Source: Nymphaea colorata
Taxonomy: Eukaryota > Streptophyta > Magnoliopsida > Nymphaeales > Nymphaeaceae
Direction: 5' to 3'
Length of the DNA stretch: 64,000 nt
NCBI RefSeq assembly: GCF_008831285.2
Contig: NC_045146.1
Span: 10,738,972 to 10,802,971, forward strand
The position numbers and the translations under genes are program-made. The first letter of the stretch is position 1, and every line of letters starts with the position of its first letter. Positions 48,001 through 60,221 of the stretch are shown piece after piece. The notes below the pieces were generated by a model. The model had not been told where the DNA came from and made no database searches. It saw only the letters and a program-made list of their open reading frames with translations.

Positions 48001-49574
48001 ACTAGGGATGAAACTAATGCATAGATTCCATTTTTAACTATATGAACTGGTGATTTCAATAATTTAAATCGTTATTTATAGAAGTAATAAACAGTGAAAC
48101 ACATTAGGTTAACTATAAGGGATCAATTGAATGACTTGGATCACAAACTAATGCGTGAATGTGCTTAAACATACACGTTGGATGATTTAGTGGAATGAAA
48201 TCACAAGCTTGTATGTACATAAAAGACATTTAAGTTATTTACTTGCTGTATTTCAGTTAATATAATGTGTTTCGCTTGTTTTTACATCTATAACGAATGA
48301 TTTAAATGGTTCAAACTAAAGGTTTGTATGAAAAAATGAGATTCACGTCATTCGTTTGATCGCTTATTATTAGCCTAATGCGTTTCACTTGTTATTACAT
48401 GTACAATGATTGATTTTATTGATTGAAATCACAAGTTCAAATGGATGCAAATGGGATCTACGCATTAGTTTGATCTCTTGTAGTCAATCCAATGAGTTGA
48501 ACTTGTAGTTACATCAATAGTAAGGATCTAATGAATTGAAATCACAAGTTTGTATCAATACGAGTGGGATTTAAGCGATATTCATCTGAGCACGCATATT
48601 TCATTGAATATGATTAACTTGTTGCTACATCCACGTTGGATGATTTAGTGGATTTAAATCACAAGTATGCATGAAAATGAAGGAAGTTCAAGTGGTTCAT
48701 TTGCTCTTTTATAGTTAATCTAATGTGTTTCACTTGTTATTACATGTATAAGTAGTGATTTAAATGATTGAAATCACCAATTCATATGGACACAAATCTG
48801 ATGTATACAATAGTTTGATGCTTGTAGTTAGTCCAATAGGTAGAACTTTTTGTTTCATTGAATTAAGTAAAAGGGGTCAAACAAAAGCATAGATCCCACT
48901 TGTATCCATATGAACTTGTGATTTCAATCATTTAAATCGTTCAATACACATGTAATAACAAGTGAAACACATTAGATTAAATATAGGGGAGCAAATTAAC
49001 GACTAGAATGTTATTCATTCTCGTACAAACTTGTGATTTCGATCAAATAAATCATTCAAAATGGATGTATTAACAAGTTAAAAACATTCATTTAAATATG
49101 TGTGATCAAATGAATCGCTTAAATCACACTCGTGTTTATACGAACAACTGATTTTAATCGTTTATATCACGTACTATAGATCTAACGACAAGTTGAATTA
49201 TTTCGATTAAGTACTAGGGATGAAACTAATGCATAGATTCCATTTTTAACTATATGAACTGGTGATTTCAATCATTTAAATCGTTCTTTATAGAAGTAAT
49301 AAACAGTGAAACACATTAGGTTAACTATAAAGGATCAATTGAATGACTTGAATCACAAACTAATGCGTGAATGTGCTTAAACATGCATGTTGAATGATTT
49401 ACTGGAATGAAATCAAAAGCTTGTTTGTACATAAAAGACATTTAAGTTATTTACTTGCTGTATTTCAGTTAATATAATGTGTTTCGCTTGTTTTTACATC
49501 TATAATGAATGATTTAAATGGTTCAAACTAAAAGTTTGTATGAAAAAATGAGATTCACATCATTCGTTTGATCG
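45037..49574. repeat. Higher-order satellite with inverted monomers
   Basis: The anchor ttaatctaatgtgtttcac occurs at 45057, 46283, 47486 and 48715, giving units of 1226, 1203 and 1229 bp plus a partial fourth ending at 49574. Each unit holds about ten related ~110-bp monomers around 'cacttgttattacatgt...atttaaatgattgaaatcacaagt'. About six are in plus orientation and four in minus. For example 45057-45165 is the inverted counterpart of 45232-45335, with the first 33 bases of the match identical. No gene is present. Confidence 0.92.
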
Positions 49575-50076
<502 letters not shown>

Positions 50077-50199
50077 AGTAGAAATGCTAGTTCTTTTTGA
50101 TAAATCTTGTTTCACTTCTTATTTGGCTTAGTAATCAACCGATCAACCTTGGTCAAAGCATGTAAATTTAAACAGTCGAACAAAGGAACGAAAATTTGA
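50077..50199 (+). repeat. Left copy of ~123-bp direct repeat flanking the RLK locus
   Basis: Matches 61189-61310 in the same orientation with about ten differences ('agtagaaatgctagt' through 'catgtaaatttaaacagtcg'). Confidence 0.85.
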
Positions 50200-50348
50200 T
50201 AGAGTCTGGACGATGCAAAAATATACATGACCTTGAAATTTGACGATTGAAAGCTCCAGTCTGATCACATTTTATTTCAGTACGGAAAAAATATTTCACT
50301 GCTACAAGTAATATAAGGACTTTCGAAAGTGATAAGAAGAGCTAAGAC

Positions 50349-50625
50349 TATGGTTGGGCATCAGGCAGGCTCGGCTCAGTAAAACCTGGTCCAGGTTGGC
50401 CCAACGGGCCCAGGCCTGGCCCGATAGCCGAAACCCAGGTCCGGGCTCGACCCTGCCCAGACTGTTTGATAATAAAAAAATATATTTAAAATTTTAAAAT
50501 ATTTTTTATAATATAAAATATATTTTAAATAATAAAATACATATTATTAAATTATAAAATAATTAAAAAAATATTTTTTTAAGTATTAACAGGCCAAATC
50601 GAGCCGGATCGGGGTGCCCACACCA
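50349..50625. mobile_element. hAT-type MITE, 277 bp
   Basis: The ends TATGGTTGGGCATC and GGGTGCCCACACCA are imperfect inverted repeats of the same GGGC class as 11275-12158. Flanks GCTAAGAC (50341-50348) and GCTACAAC (50626-50633) match at 6 of 8 bases. The interior is almost pure A/T. Confidence 0.65.
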
Positions 50626-53031
50626 GCTACAACATCACTCTGCCTGGATCAGAGTCCAACTGGAAGTCTTTTCTTTAATTTGGTAGTCTATTATAGCTTT
50701 CATGGATGAAGGGTCCCAAAATGCACCATTGACACACTTTTGTCCACATCTGTGACACTCAACTCTCTTATCTTTTTCCGTTTTATTCAATGTTTGACAT
50801 ACCAATATGGATCAGACAAAAGTTCTTACGTACACTAGTACCTCGTCCTAGATAGGGTGCTATAGACACCCAATCCGACCCAAACAAATAATAGATGGAA
50901 TGGATGAAGTTCAGAAAAAACAATTACATCTCCTTAAACAAACAGGCGACCAAGTCTAAATTTTGTTTTTCGAACATCCGGTGTAAACAAACACTCCAAG
51001 AACCGACTCGCTTTATAGCTCTATCCACTTCACACACACAAATGGATTTGTCCCCAGCCAGATTCAGTTCAAAATATGGATTCAGATTTAAATTCATATA
51101 TGAATATAAAAATAGGATTCGGGTTGGATTCTGATTGTGACATCTGATTTCAGATTCAGATTAGGATGAAAAAGATGGATTTAGATCAGATTCAAATTAT
51201 CAAATCCGACTTTGGTTTCAGTTTTGGATGAGGAAAAAAATCAGATTCAGATTGTGGAATATGATTTCGGATTCAAATTTGGATATAACTTGTTTTAATT
51301 CGTATCCAAACTTGAATCTGAGTGTAACGGTCAACAATATATTTTATTTGAATCGGATCCATTGGCATCCATCCTTGCTGATTTTCTCACTTTTCTAATA
51401 TTTTACATTTTTATTTTTTGTATTTAGGTCCGTCGATTTTCAAGAAAACCATGGTCAGTGGTTGTCTGGAGTCCTCCCAAGTTCCAACTCCTCCAGGAGT
51501 ATCGGTGATGACTGTTCATGATGTTCTTAATGAGAAGGTTGCAGAATATTACTTCAGCTTCTCCAAGAGTACACCCAGAATTGCGTAACGTAGCAGCATG
51601 CTGGGGCTTGTGGACATTAAGAAATGGTTCCATATTTGGGTGGTGGCCTTTAGGTTTTGCTATAAGAGTTCTTCTTAGCAGATTCAAAAGCAGCACAACG
51701 ATGCCCAAGAGATGGGATGGCGTCATTGGTCTCAGGGGTTTATTCTGTTCTGAAACAAAGAAAGTTTTTCTGAGAAGACATTGGGAAAAGAAATGAGTCG
51801 GGAGCAAAAGTATTTAAACAACCCTACTTATTTTAGAAAAATAAAAAGAATTTGTTCATTTTTGTCATTATTCAAAAGTGGAAGCCTTCTGTGACGGCAG
51901 ATGGCTGGCAACGCTATCCCTTTCTTTTTTTCCTTTTTTGTTAAATTAAAAAAGTTCTTCAAAAAGGTCATTTTATTCATTTTTGCTATTATTTTAATAA
52001 ATTTGTTGAGAATGTGGTTTTTGAGATTTGTTTACCTCCAAAAGTGTTTAAAAAGTTGGGCAGCCGTTTGATGCAGGCACATTCTTTGGGTGCCTGTTTC
52101 TTTCTTATTTTTTTTTGTTAATTCTAGAATTGTTAGGCATGAAAACATAGGTAAGCATAAATGTGCTTTTAGTGGGTAATGATTTTATATATCATTTAGT
52201 TTATCATAGAAGAACTGTGTGCATTTTTGTGAGATGTGAGATGCTTCCTGGTGGTACTAGGAATTCTCCATTCTGGAGACCGGACTCGATCCAGTTGGAT
52301 TTTGACCCAAATCCCTATGTTGAACTTACCCACGTCATGAGCTCTTAGTATCAGGTTCTTTGCATGTGTTTGGTTTTGCAAATCCACTTTGATTAGGCAT
52401 GTCAATGTATTGACTACGCGCACCTGCCACATGATCACCTGATTTTGGATCCAGAAATTTGGAGCAGACAGATTTAGATTGGTCATGCGATTTCATAACT
52501 GAATAAGAATGCGGGTCCAATATTCAAGTGGGATAGAAGAAGGATCCCAATTGATACATATACATATGAATGTCAGATCTGAACTTGTTTTTAAATTAGA
52601 ATAGGAGATACAGACCCAACCGGTTTGTTTTCGTAACAGCTAGTGGAAGAACATTTGCTGTTTTACTTGCAAATTGCCTGAGAAGAGCTGGAGTTCAAAT
52701 TTGTTGTGGGAAAGTTTCGTAAGACGAGAGCTCCCCATCAAAATGTTCCGAACAATTTGAGGTGCTAGTTTTCAAAGAAAGCTAGAAATTGTTCCAATCA
52801 CATGGTAATCTGAGGCTTGTGGCTTTGAGAAATGGAATAATTACTTGTTTTAATCACTTAAACGGGATGTTGACAGGCTCAGCTCCAAGCTGTGGGACTT
52901 GTCCGAATCATAGTCATAAACATTGTGTTGGGATACGCAATAAGTCAGAAGCAAAAGCAGACCCCTTGTTTTCCAAATAAATGTAAAGGATTGGTTTATA
53001 TTTGTCATTCTTCCAAAGGGGAAGCCTTCCG
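50626..53031. other. Intergenic, no supported gene
   Basis: 51040-51330 is built of 'gattcagatt'-like words (degenerate simple repeat). 51770-51900 is a diverged copy of 52920-53045, the sequence just beyond the 3' end of the RLK pseudogene ('agcaaaag', 'tttgtcatt.ttc.aaa..ggaagcctt'). Open frames of 92-127 codons at 51424-51807 on both strands overlap each other and match nothing known to me. Confidence 0.4.
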
Positions 53032-55912
53032 TCATATCGTTTTAAGCCTAGCGACCACCTCCTTCAAGTCCATTCTCTCAGTTGGTGCTTTCCTTGGACA
53101 TGACAACCACGTCTCCATGATCATGACAAGCAGCTCATTTAGAATGGTTTCGCTGTTATTTTGCTTCAGAAGATGATCATCGATGACATCAGAAATTGCA
53201 AGCGGAAACGCTTCAGCCACCCACTGCCTCAAAGTAAACTCCCCATTAAAACGTTCATCGGTAGGCTTTGGTCGACACCTTTGCAACGGCCCCGAATTCT
53301 AATTCATCCACTCAACAAGGTCAGAGGGTAATGCACATGGTCATTAATGAGATGGTTTCAAAAATAAAGAAAGCATTGCAAAAAAATTAGGACTAATTAT
53401 TTTATTTTGATTTATGTTGTACATGAAACTCTATTTTTTGTTTCCATGCATTTATAAGGAGGAAGTGAAATTTTACTAAAGAAAGAAACATACTCAAAAG
53501 GGAAACTTGCTGGCATTAGTGTATGTGTGAATTAGGTTTAATGTTCACCATCTTATTTGGATTCAGACTCATTCAAATGCAAAATTGCGTAGTCATCATC
53601 CCCATTAATTTCACTTATTAATCTGATTTTTCTCTTTTTCATAATAAAATCCAAGTAATCAGTTGCCAATGGGTTGGTAATCTAAAATTAAAGCTTGATA
53701 TTTGGAAATTATGGATGTTGATAGAACTTCCTCTCCATGGTAAGCAGGACCAAGTTGTCTAAGAAGCAATTCAAGCATAGAAATTATGATAGGACAAAGA
53801 GTTGGTACCTGGCGCAATGTATCCGGTGGTTCCAAGGGTGCATGTAAGAGTTAAAGATTTGTAACCAACCAGCATCTTTGCAAAGCCAAAGCCACCAACA
53901 TGTGCTGTCATGTTCTCATCTAGAAGCACATTACTTGGCTTTAGATCACAATGAACTATAGTCTCCCAGCAACCATGGCGAGGATATTCTAGAGCACAAG
54001 CAACATCAATCATGATATCCAATCTTTGGAAGAGATTCAAGTGATGGCCACGTGAATGTAGACAGACTTCTAGGCTCCCAAGGAGCATGTATTGGAGAAC
54101 TAAAGCCTTGAAATCTGCACTGGAACAAGATGTGATGACTCTAAAAAGGTTTCAGTGTCTAATTTGGCACATCACATTGCATTCAATGTCAAAACTTTTT
54201 GATGCGCCATCAAATAATAAGTTTAGGACCTTAACAGCCACCGTTGTTCCATCTATTAAAATTCCTTCATACACTGAACCAAAGCCTTCACTTCCTTGTT
54301 TGTCACCTGAGATAACATTCTGTATGTGATCACTGGGAGGGTTATTCCATGAAATCTTTCAACCTCCTCCTGATCATGTTTCTCCAACTCCCTCTTTCTA
54401 TATTTTGCGACAACAATGAGTACAAGTGCAAAACCCCCACTTGCTAAAAAAAATCAACTGTAAGCATGTTGACATTATTGTGCTTCTTCGCTCCATCTGA
54501 ACATACTGGGACATGGAATTTGGGAGCTCCACATGGTGCATAGTTCCCTAGGAACGACTTGGCAGAAAGGTTTGCAAACTTTCCACCACATGGAACCTCT
54601 CCTTTGAAATGATTGAAGGACAAGTCAATGACTTGGATGTGTTGAAGTTTCTCCAATGATTTTGGTATCTCATCGGAAAGCTTGTTATGGGAAACATCAA
54701 TAGTGTCAAGGTTTAGCATGTGATCAAGTTGTTCGGAAATGTGACCATCAAATGTGTTCCGAGAGAGATTCAAATACTCTAGCATTTGGAGCTTGGATAA
54801 TGATGTAGGCAACTCTCCACGCAGCTTGTTTGCACAAATATCCATGTTGATCATCATGGAAAAATTCCAGAGACCCAAAGGCAGGTGATCAGTGAAGGAG
54901 TTGTCCCACAAGTATAGCTCCCACAAGTCCTTCAACTCACAAAGACCAGGCGGTAGTGTTGATGACAAATTGTTTGAGCTTAGCCTTGCAAACTAGTGTG
55001 ATTGTTTATAGAGCTTGAAATTGACCCAATTAGCATGTTGTGTTCAATATAAAAAACATAGATTTGGACCAACTGGTAGATTGACAGTGTGATTGGGCCT
55101 TCTAATAAATTGTATTAAGAGCCAACAGCTATAAGCTATGCATCTGTCCAATATTTGGTGGAATGAGCTCCTTTTTTTTGTTGGAACTCAAATATAAGGA
55201 ACTTAACTTCGTCAAGTTGGCTAAGGCCAATGGGATAGTACCTTCATTTACATTAGAGGAAATATAAAGTCTCCACAAGGTGGTTGTCAGGTTTCCAACA
55301 AAGGCAGGAAGAATGCCATTCAGAAGGCTTTGCGACAGAATAACTTCCTCTAGCAGTCGACAGTTGGTGAAGGATGTGAAAATGGAGAGCTCACGGTTGC
55401 ATTGTGTTCAAGGTAAAAGTGCTTGAGTTGTGTCAAGCTACCTAATTCTAATGGTATTGGACCACTCAATTTGTTGCGTCCTGCACTGACAGTTTGGAGA
55501 CTAGTAGCAGTGTAAAAAGGTGCGAAAGGGCCATCAAAATTGTTGTCACTCATTGCGAGAAATTGGACATTGGGCAGGAAGCGGCCAACATCTTTAGGGA
55601 GATGCCCTGTTGGTTCATTGGTCATGAAACTCAAAGTCTGAAGAGTGGATATGTTAAACAAGCTCTCAGGCAGTGTACCAGTGAGATTGTTCATTTCCAC
55701 ACTAAACAATGTTACGTGGGTTAAGCTTCCCAACTCGGAAGGAATGTTTCTATGCACATGATTTTGACCAATATTAAGGAACTCCAATTTTGAGAGGTTG
55801 ACAAAAGTGATTGGAATGGTGCCCGTGAGCCTGTTACCATAAAGGTTTATGTGCTTGAGTTCCAGCAAACTGCCTAGCAACTCTGGAATGCTTCGATAGA
55901 ATTACCTCCTCG
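53032..55912 (-). pseudogene. LRR receptor-like kinase pseudogene B (LRR-XII type)
   Basis: The gene begins at about 55912, inside the LRR array; signal peptide and LRR N-cap are absent. LRRs run from 55880 to about 54600 with a stop- and indel-ridden stretch at 54970-55350. Then come the cysteine-bearing juxtamembrane block ('APCGAPKFHVPVCSDG') and a stop near 54444 caused by a frameshift before the membrane segment. The kinase keeps a glycine-loop remnant ('EGFGSVYEG'), the VAVKV lysine and catalytic loop HCDLKPSN, which is non-RD. The DFG motif reads GFG in 'HVGGFGFAKML'. Exon 1 ends after 'GTTGYIAPG' near 53815. The last exon (53286-53032) keeps 'PTDERFNGEFTLRQWVAEAF' and 'ERMDLKEVVARLKTI'; the piece between is missing. 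Such receptors sense microbial patterns at the plasma membrane. This copy cannot signal. Confidence 0.85.
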
Positions 55913-57104
55913 GTTGGTATGCAGTCGCTAGCCTTGGCTAGCATGGGCAATATCAACTGCATTTTTTGCTTGAAGAGACCAACCTAGGTTCTCTTTTCCC
56001 ATTCCAGGTCAAAAGTCAGGGTAGTGTCCTGCCAGGTATGAGTCTAGTTCTCCTCCTTTGTCCTGGCGCCTTCATGCTTTGAGCGTGTGTCAGTTCTCCC
56101 AGTGGCTCATGTAGAACTTGGAATACAAACCTGCTGCTCTGATGCATCTGATTCGTGAAATTTGATAACAGAGATGATACCTGAAAAATGACTTTCTAGA
56201 GGTGACTACATAAACAAGAAGAAACATAAATATACAGCTGATTGCATACTTATCAAGCTTTGCATCTTTCGGCACAAGACCTAGATCTGCTTGCACTACA
56301 CTTTCCTTTCCATAGCACAGTCTTTCAGAACATGATTTTGTCTAATGATAAAAAGAGAAAAAGGAATAGAAACAATAAACATATATCAAATGCTCTTGAG
56401 ATATTTAAACAACAAAAGTCACACTCATTCAGAAGAAACATCAACAAGCTCACCTGCTTTAAGGTCCTGGCACCTTAAGAAAGGCTTCGAAGAGATATTG
56501 AAGCAGGATACAAGAAAAGAATTCAATAAATAGAACAAAAGAAGACAAAAGAATTAAGAAACAGTCAACGAGGAACAAAAGTTGTTGTCAATAAAAGAAG
56601 TGATGCTAAAATTCATAACTAAATCTAATCAGTCAGCAAAAGATTCAAACGATTAGCTGAAACAAAAATAGGAATCATTTGCAAATCAGAGAAAGTTAAA
56701 AATTGTATTGTTTATGATAAAAAGTTAAAAGGGAAAAAATAAAAAATTCAGAATATTGAAAATAATTAAAAATAAAAAGGACATGTGATCTATATTGATT
56801 CAAAGAGGGTTGATTTGGATCCATGGATTTCAGTACCATGAAAAAAAGTATAATTCCAGCCAGGGTCATTCTTGAACGGCTCAAAATCATGTCAAATTGC
56901 TGAATAAATGTGATAACAGCAATAATAGTAGCAATATTTATTAATAAAAAAACCACTTAAATCAAACAAAGCCAACTTGTTCTTAGCTCACTAACAAATC
57001 ACAGTATTATCATGTTAGGAGGCATTGTGATCACCACTGATTAATTTAACATTACAAACAGCACCAATATATGGCTAGAACGCTGGATGCACATCATGTA
57101 CTTC
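55913..57104. other. Spacer between the two RLK pseudogenes
   Basis: AT-rich, no gene recognised. The homology of copy B stops at about 55912 and that of copy A at about 57105. Confidence 0.5.
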
Positions 57105-58968
57105 AAGCAACATCAATCATGATATCCAATCTTTGGAAGAGATTCAATCATGATATCCAATCGTTGATGACTCTAAGAAGGATTCAGTGTCTAATTTGGC
57201 ACATCACATTGCATTCAATGTCAAAACTTGTTGATGCGCCATCAGATAACAAGTTTATGACCTTAACAGCCACCGTTGTTCCATCCATTAAAGTTCCTTT
57301 ATACACTGAACCAAAGCTTCCACTCCCTAAAAATTTTGCATCACTGAAGTTGTTTGTCGCTTGAGATAACATTCTGCATGTGATCACTGGGATGGTAATT
57401 CCATGAAATCTTTCAACCTCCTGATCAAGTTTCTCCAACCCCCTCTTTCTATATTTTGTGACAACAATGAGAATCCAAACAATTAGTACAAGTGCAAAAC
57501 CCCACTCGCTAAAAAACATATCAACTCTGAGTATGTTGACATTATTGTGCTTCTTTGCTCCATCTGAACATACTGGCACATGGAATTTGGGAGCTCCACA
57601 TGGTGCATAGTACCCTAGGAATGATTCAGCAGAAAGGTTTGCAAACTTTCCACCACTTGGAATCTCTCCTTTCAATAGATTGAAGGACAAGTCCAAGACC
57701 TGGATGTGTTGAAGTTTCTCCAATGATTTTGGTATCTCACTAGAAAGCTTGTTATGGAAAAGGTAAATAGTGTCAAGGTTTAGTATGTGATCAAGTTGTT
57801 CAGGAATGTTACCAATCAAATGAGTTTTTGGAGAGATTCAAATATTCTAGCATTTGGAGCATTGATAAGGACACAGGCAGCTCTCCGCTCAATTGATTCA
57901 CAGAGAAATCCATTTTGTCCACCGCAACCAAATTTCCCACATCTGAAGGCAGCTCACCAGTGAAAAAGTTGTCATGCAAGTAAAGCCATATCAAATTCTT
58001 CAACTCACAAAGGGCAGGAGGGATTCCTGATGAGAAATTGTTTGAATTTAAATACAACACTCGCAGATTCGTGGGATTGTTTATAGAGGTTGAGATTGGC
58101 CCACTGAGTGCATTCATCTCCTATAGAGATTAGACATGCGAACCAACTGGTAAAGTGAGTCTGGAATTGAACCTTCTAATGCATTGACAAAAAGACCTAA
58201 CTCCTGTAACCTGTTCATTGATCCTATATTTGGTGGAATGAGCCCATTTATTTTGTTGAATCTCAAATCTAAGGAAATTAACTTGGTCAGGTTGGCTAAG
58301 GGCAATGGGATGGTACCTTCAATCAGATTAGAGGACAGGTCAAGTATCCACAAGTGGGTTAGGCTTCCCAACTCAGGAAGAATGGTGCCAGTGAGCCTAT
58401 TACCACGAATGTTTAAGCCCTTGAGTTCTGAAAAACTACCTAGCAACTGTGGGATGCTTCCATAGAATTGGTTATCTCCTGCTGACAGTATTTGCAGACT
58501 TCGACAATGGCTCAGTGTTTGTGGAATCAACCCCTCAAAATTGTTTTTTTTTATATGAAGATTTTCTAGCAGAGGGAGGCAAATAAAACCAACGAGAAGG
58601 TGACCATGGAAACTGTCACTCGAGAGGTCAAGAATCTGTAAGAAGGAGAGATTGCTGATGTATGGGGAGAGAGTACCTTCAAGTGCCTTTTCGGAGAGGT
58701 TCAGAGCAACTACCCTTTGTGAACCATGACTGCATAAAACTCCATTCCAGTCACAGAAAGAGATGTTGGAATTCCAATTTGATAACACATTATAAGGGTC
58801 TCTAGTGACGAGGGATTTGAAAGACAACAATGTGAATTGATCAGTCAAATTGCTTAGAGAAATAAGAGCTGAGGTCACCTCCATTTGGCCAAGGACCACA
58901 ATCAAGGTGAAGGAGTAGAAACACAAAAGAAAGACGAGCAGCTGAGGTGACCAACCATTGGTAGCCAT
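57105..58968 (-). pseudogene. LRR receptor-like kinase pseudogene A (LRR-XII type)
   Basis: Starts at ATG 58968 with a hydrophobic signal peptide (about residues 1-27). An LRR N-cap follows ('LLSFKSLVTRDPYNVLSNW', 'FCDWNGVLC') and then about ten LRRs. A one-base frameshift at about 58115 and an extra T near 57815 (gattggtaac where copy B has gatggtcac) split the LRR array into three frames. The last frame (57819-57184) carries the final LRRs, 'CGAPKFHVPVCSDG', a membrane segment ('WGFALVLIVWILIVVTKY') and a kinase N-lobe with intact glycine loop 'GSGSFGSVYKG' and lysine 'VAVKV'. A stop after 'ECNVMCQIRH' is followed by a scrap of later kinase sequence ('LNLFQRLDIMIDVA', about 57150-57105). 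The C-lobe is gone. Close paralogue of copy B, in tandem on the same strand. Confidence 0.87.
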
Positions 58969-60221
58969 GCCTGTCCAATTTTCTATGCAGAAGATGCATG
59001 AACAAGAACCACGGTCACTAATTTATGTATAATTTATATACAGATTCTCTTCTAGAAATTTTATTTATTTTCTTTTGCAAGTTGCAGGAGTCTCAGGTCT
59101 ACCACTCTTGAACACGTTGCTTCATATTTCCAAGTCCACCGGCACCGCTGATGATTGCATCAATGAGACCTTTTCTTGGTACCCATTATCTTATTTCATT
59201 TAATCACTTCTCAACCCTATTCAATCCCAACTCTTTAGAAAATTTGCCTATGTTGGATAAAAAGTTTATCAAGTATGGATCAACCTCTAGATTCCAACAC
59301 CAAAGAGTTTATCTCTCAACCGTTTTTGCCAATCAGACTATGCTGAGGTCACCTCCATTCCAACACCAAAGATTGAAATATTTGCTTGAGTCAGCAGGTT
59401 CATTCAAAATCTATGCTAAATCAATTTGATCCAGTTTACATGTTTTCTTTTTTTAAACCAAGTTTTTTATTAGCTTTTATATATTCTTTATTTATTTTCC
59501 AATAAAGTCTGTTTTTTAATATTTTATGACAATGGACACATCGAAGCGGCTGATTTACTTCCACAGATCTTCTTTGTCCCAAGCCTGTGATTATCAAATT
59601 ATTGGAAGACTCAAGTCTAAGAGCAAACAAAGGGAAATCGTTTGTCATTTCCACACTCAGCTCCTTTGCCATGGCTGATAACATCAATGGGACCTTTTCT
59701 TGAATTGGGTGGTCCACCAAATTGGCAGCGTATATTGTTTACTTGATTCAGAAACCGGTTTTACTGATTAAGATACACAATTTAATTGAGGTGCTAAGCA
59801 ATATATTTACTTGAGGTGCTAAAGAATGTTATCGCCATGAACAATTATCAAGCTGCTTTTGTATCTTCTCTTCTGGAATTTATTCACGGTTTTTTTTTGT
59901 TAAATTCAAGTTGTTGGAAGAGTCCTAAGTCTGGTGCTCATGAAAAGTAAGTGATATCGCTTGTTGTTTTCCACACTCGGTGTCTACAGCACGGCAATAG
60001 ATCACATCAATAGGACTTTTTCTAATTCCACATCCATCACCTTGCTTGGCACGCAAAATTACATCAACAAGACTTTTTTTTCACAACCCTTAACAACATA
60101 TTTTCAATGTCATGTTCTCTTCTCTTCTTCCCCTCTCTTATCTTCTTGCCAGTTTTCTAACTTTTTTTTGGGGTTTTCAAATGAATGACCTACACTGCAT
60201 TTAGTAGACCGGGCCTGTTGG
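58969..60221. repeat. Upstream region of RLK A with three diverged repeats
   Basis: 59060-59175, 59580-59715 and 59890-60040 share 'caagt.tt.gaagagtc...aagtct' followed by 'tttccacactc' or 'tttccaagtcc' and 'catcaatg(a/g)gaccttttct'. No supported gene. The minus-strand frame at 59436-59720 lies across one copy. Confidence 0.5.

Noticed and set aside
45037-49574. CRISPR-like array
   Set aside because: The repeats are long, diverged, in both orientations and without unique spacers, in a plant nuclear context. It is a satellite.
51424-51807. 127-codon minus and 92-codon plus frames overlapping each other
   Set aside because: They are mutually overlapping, match nothing I recognise, and lie over sequence related to an RLK 3' flank.
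59436-59720. 94-codon minus-strand frame with a CxxC ('RCVHCHK')
   Set aside because: It runs across one of three diverged non-coding repeats; a lone CxxC is not evidence of a zinc protein.
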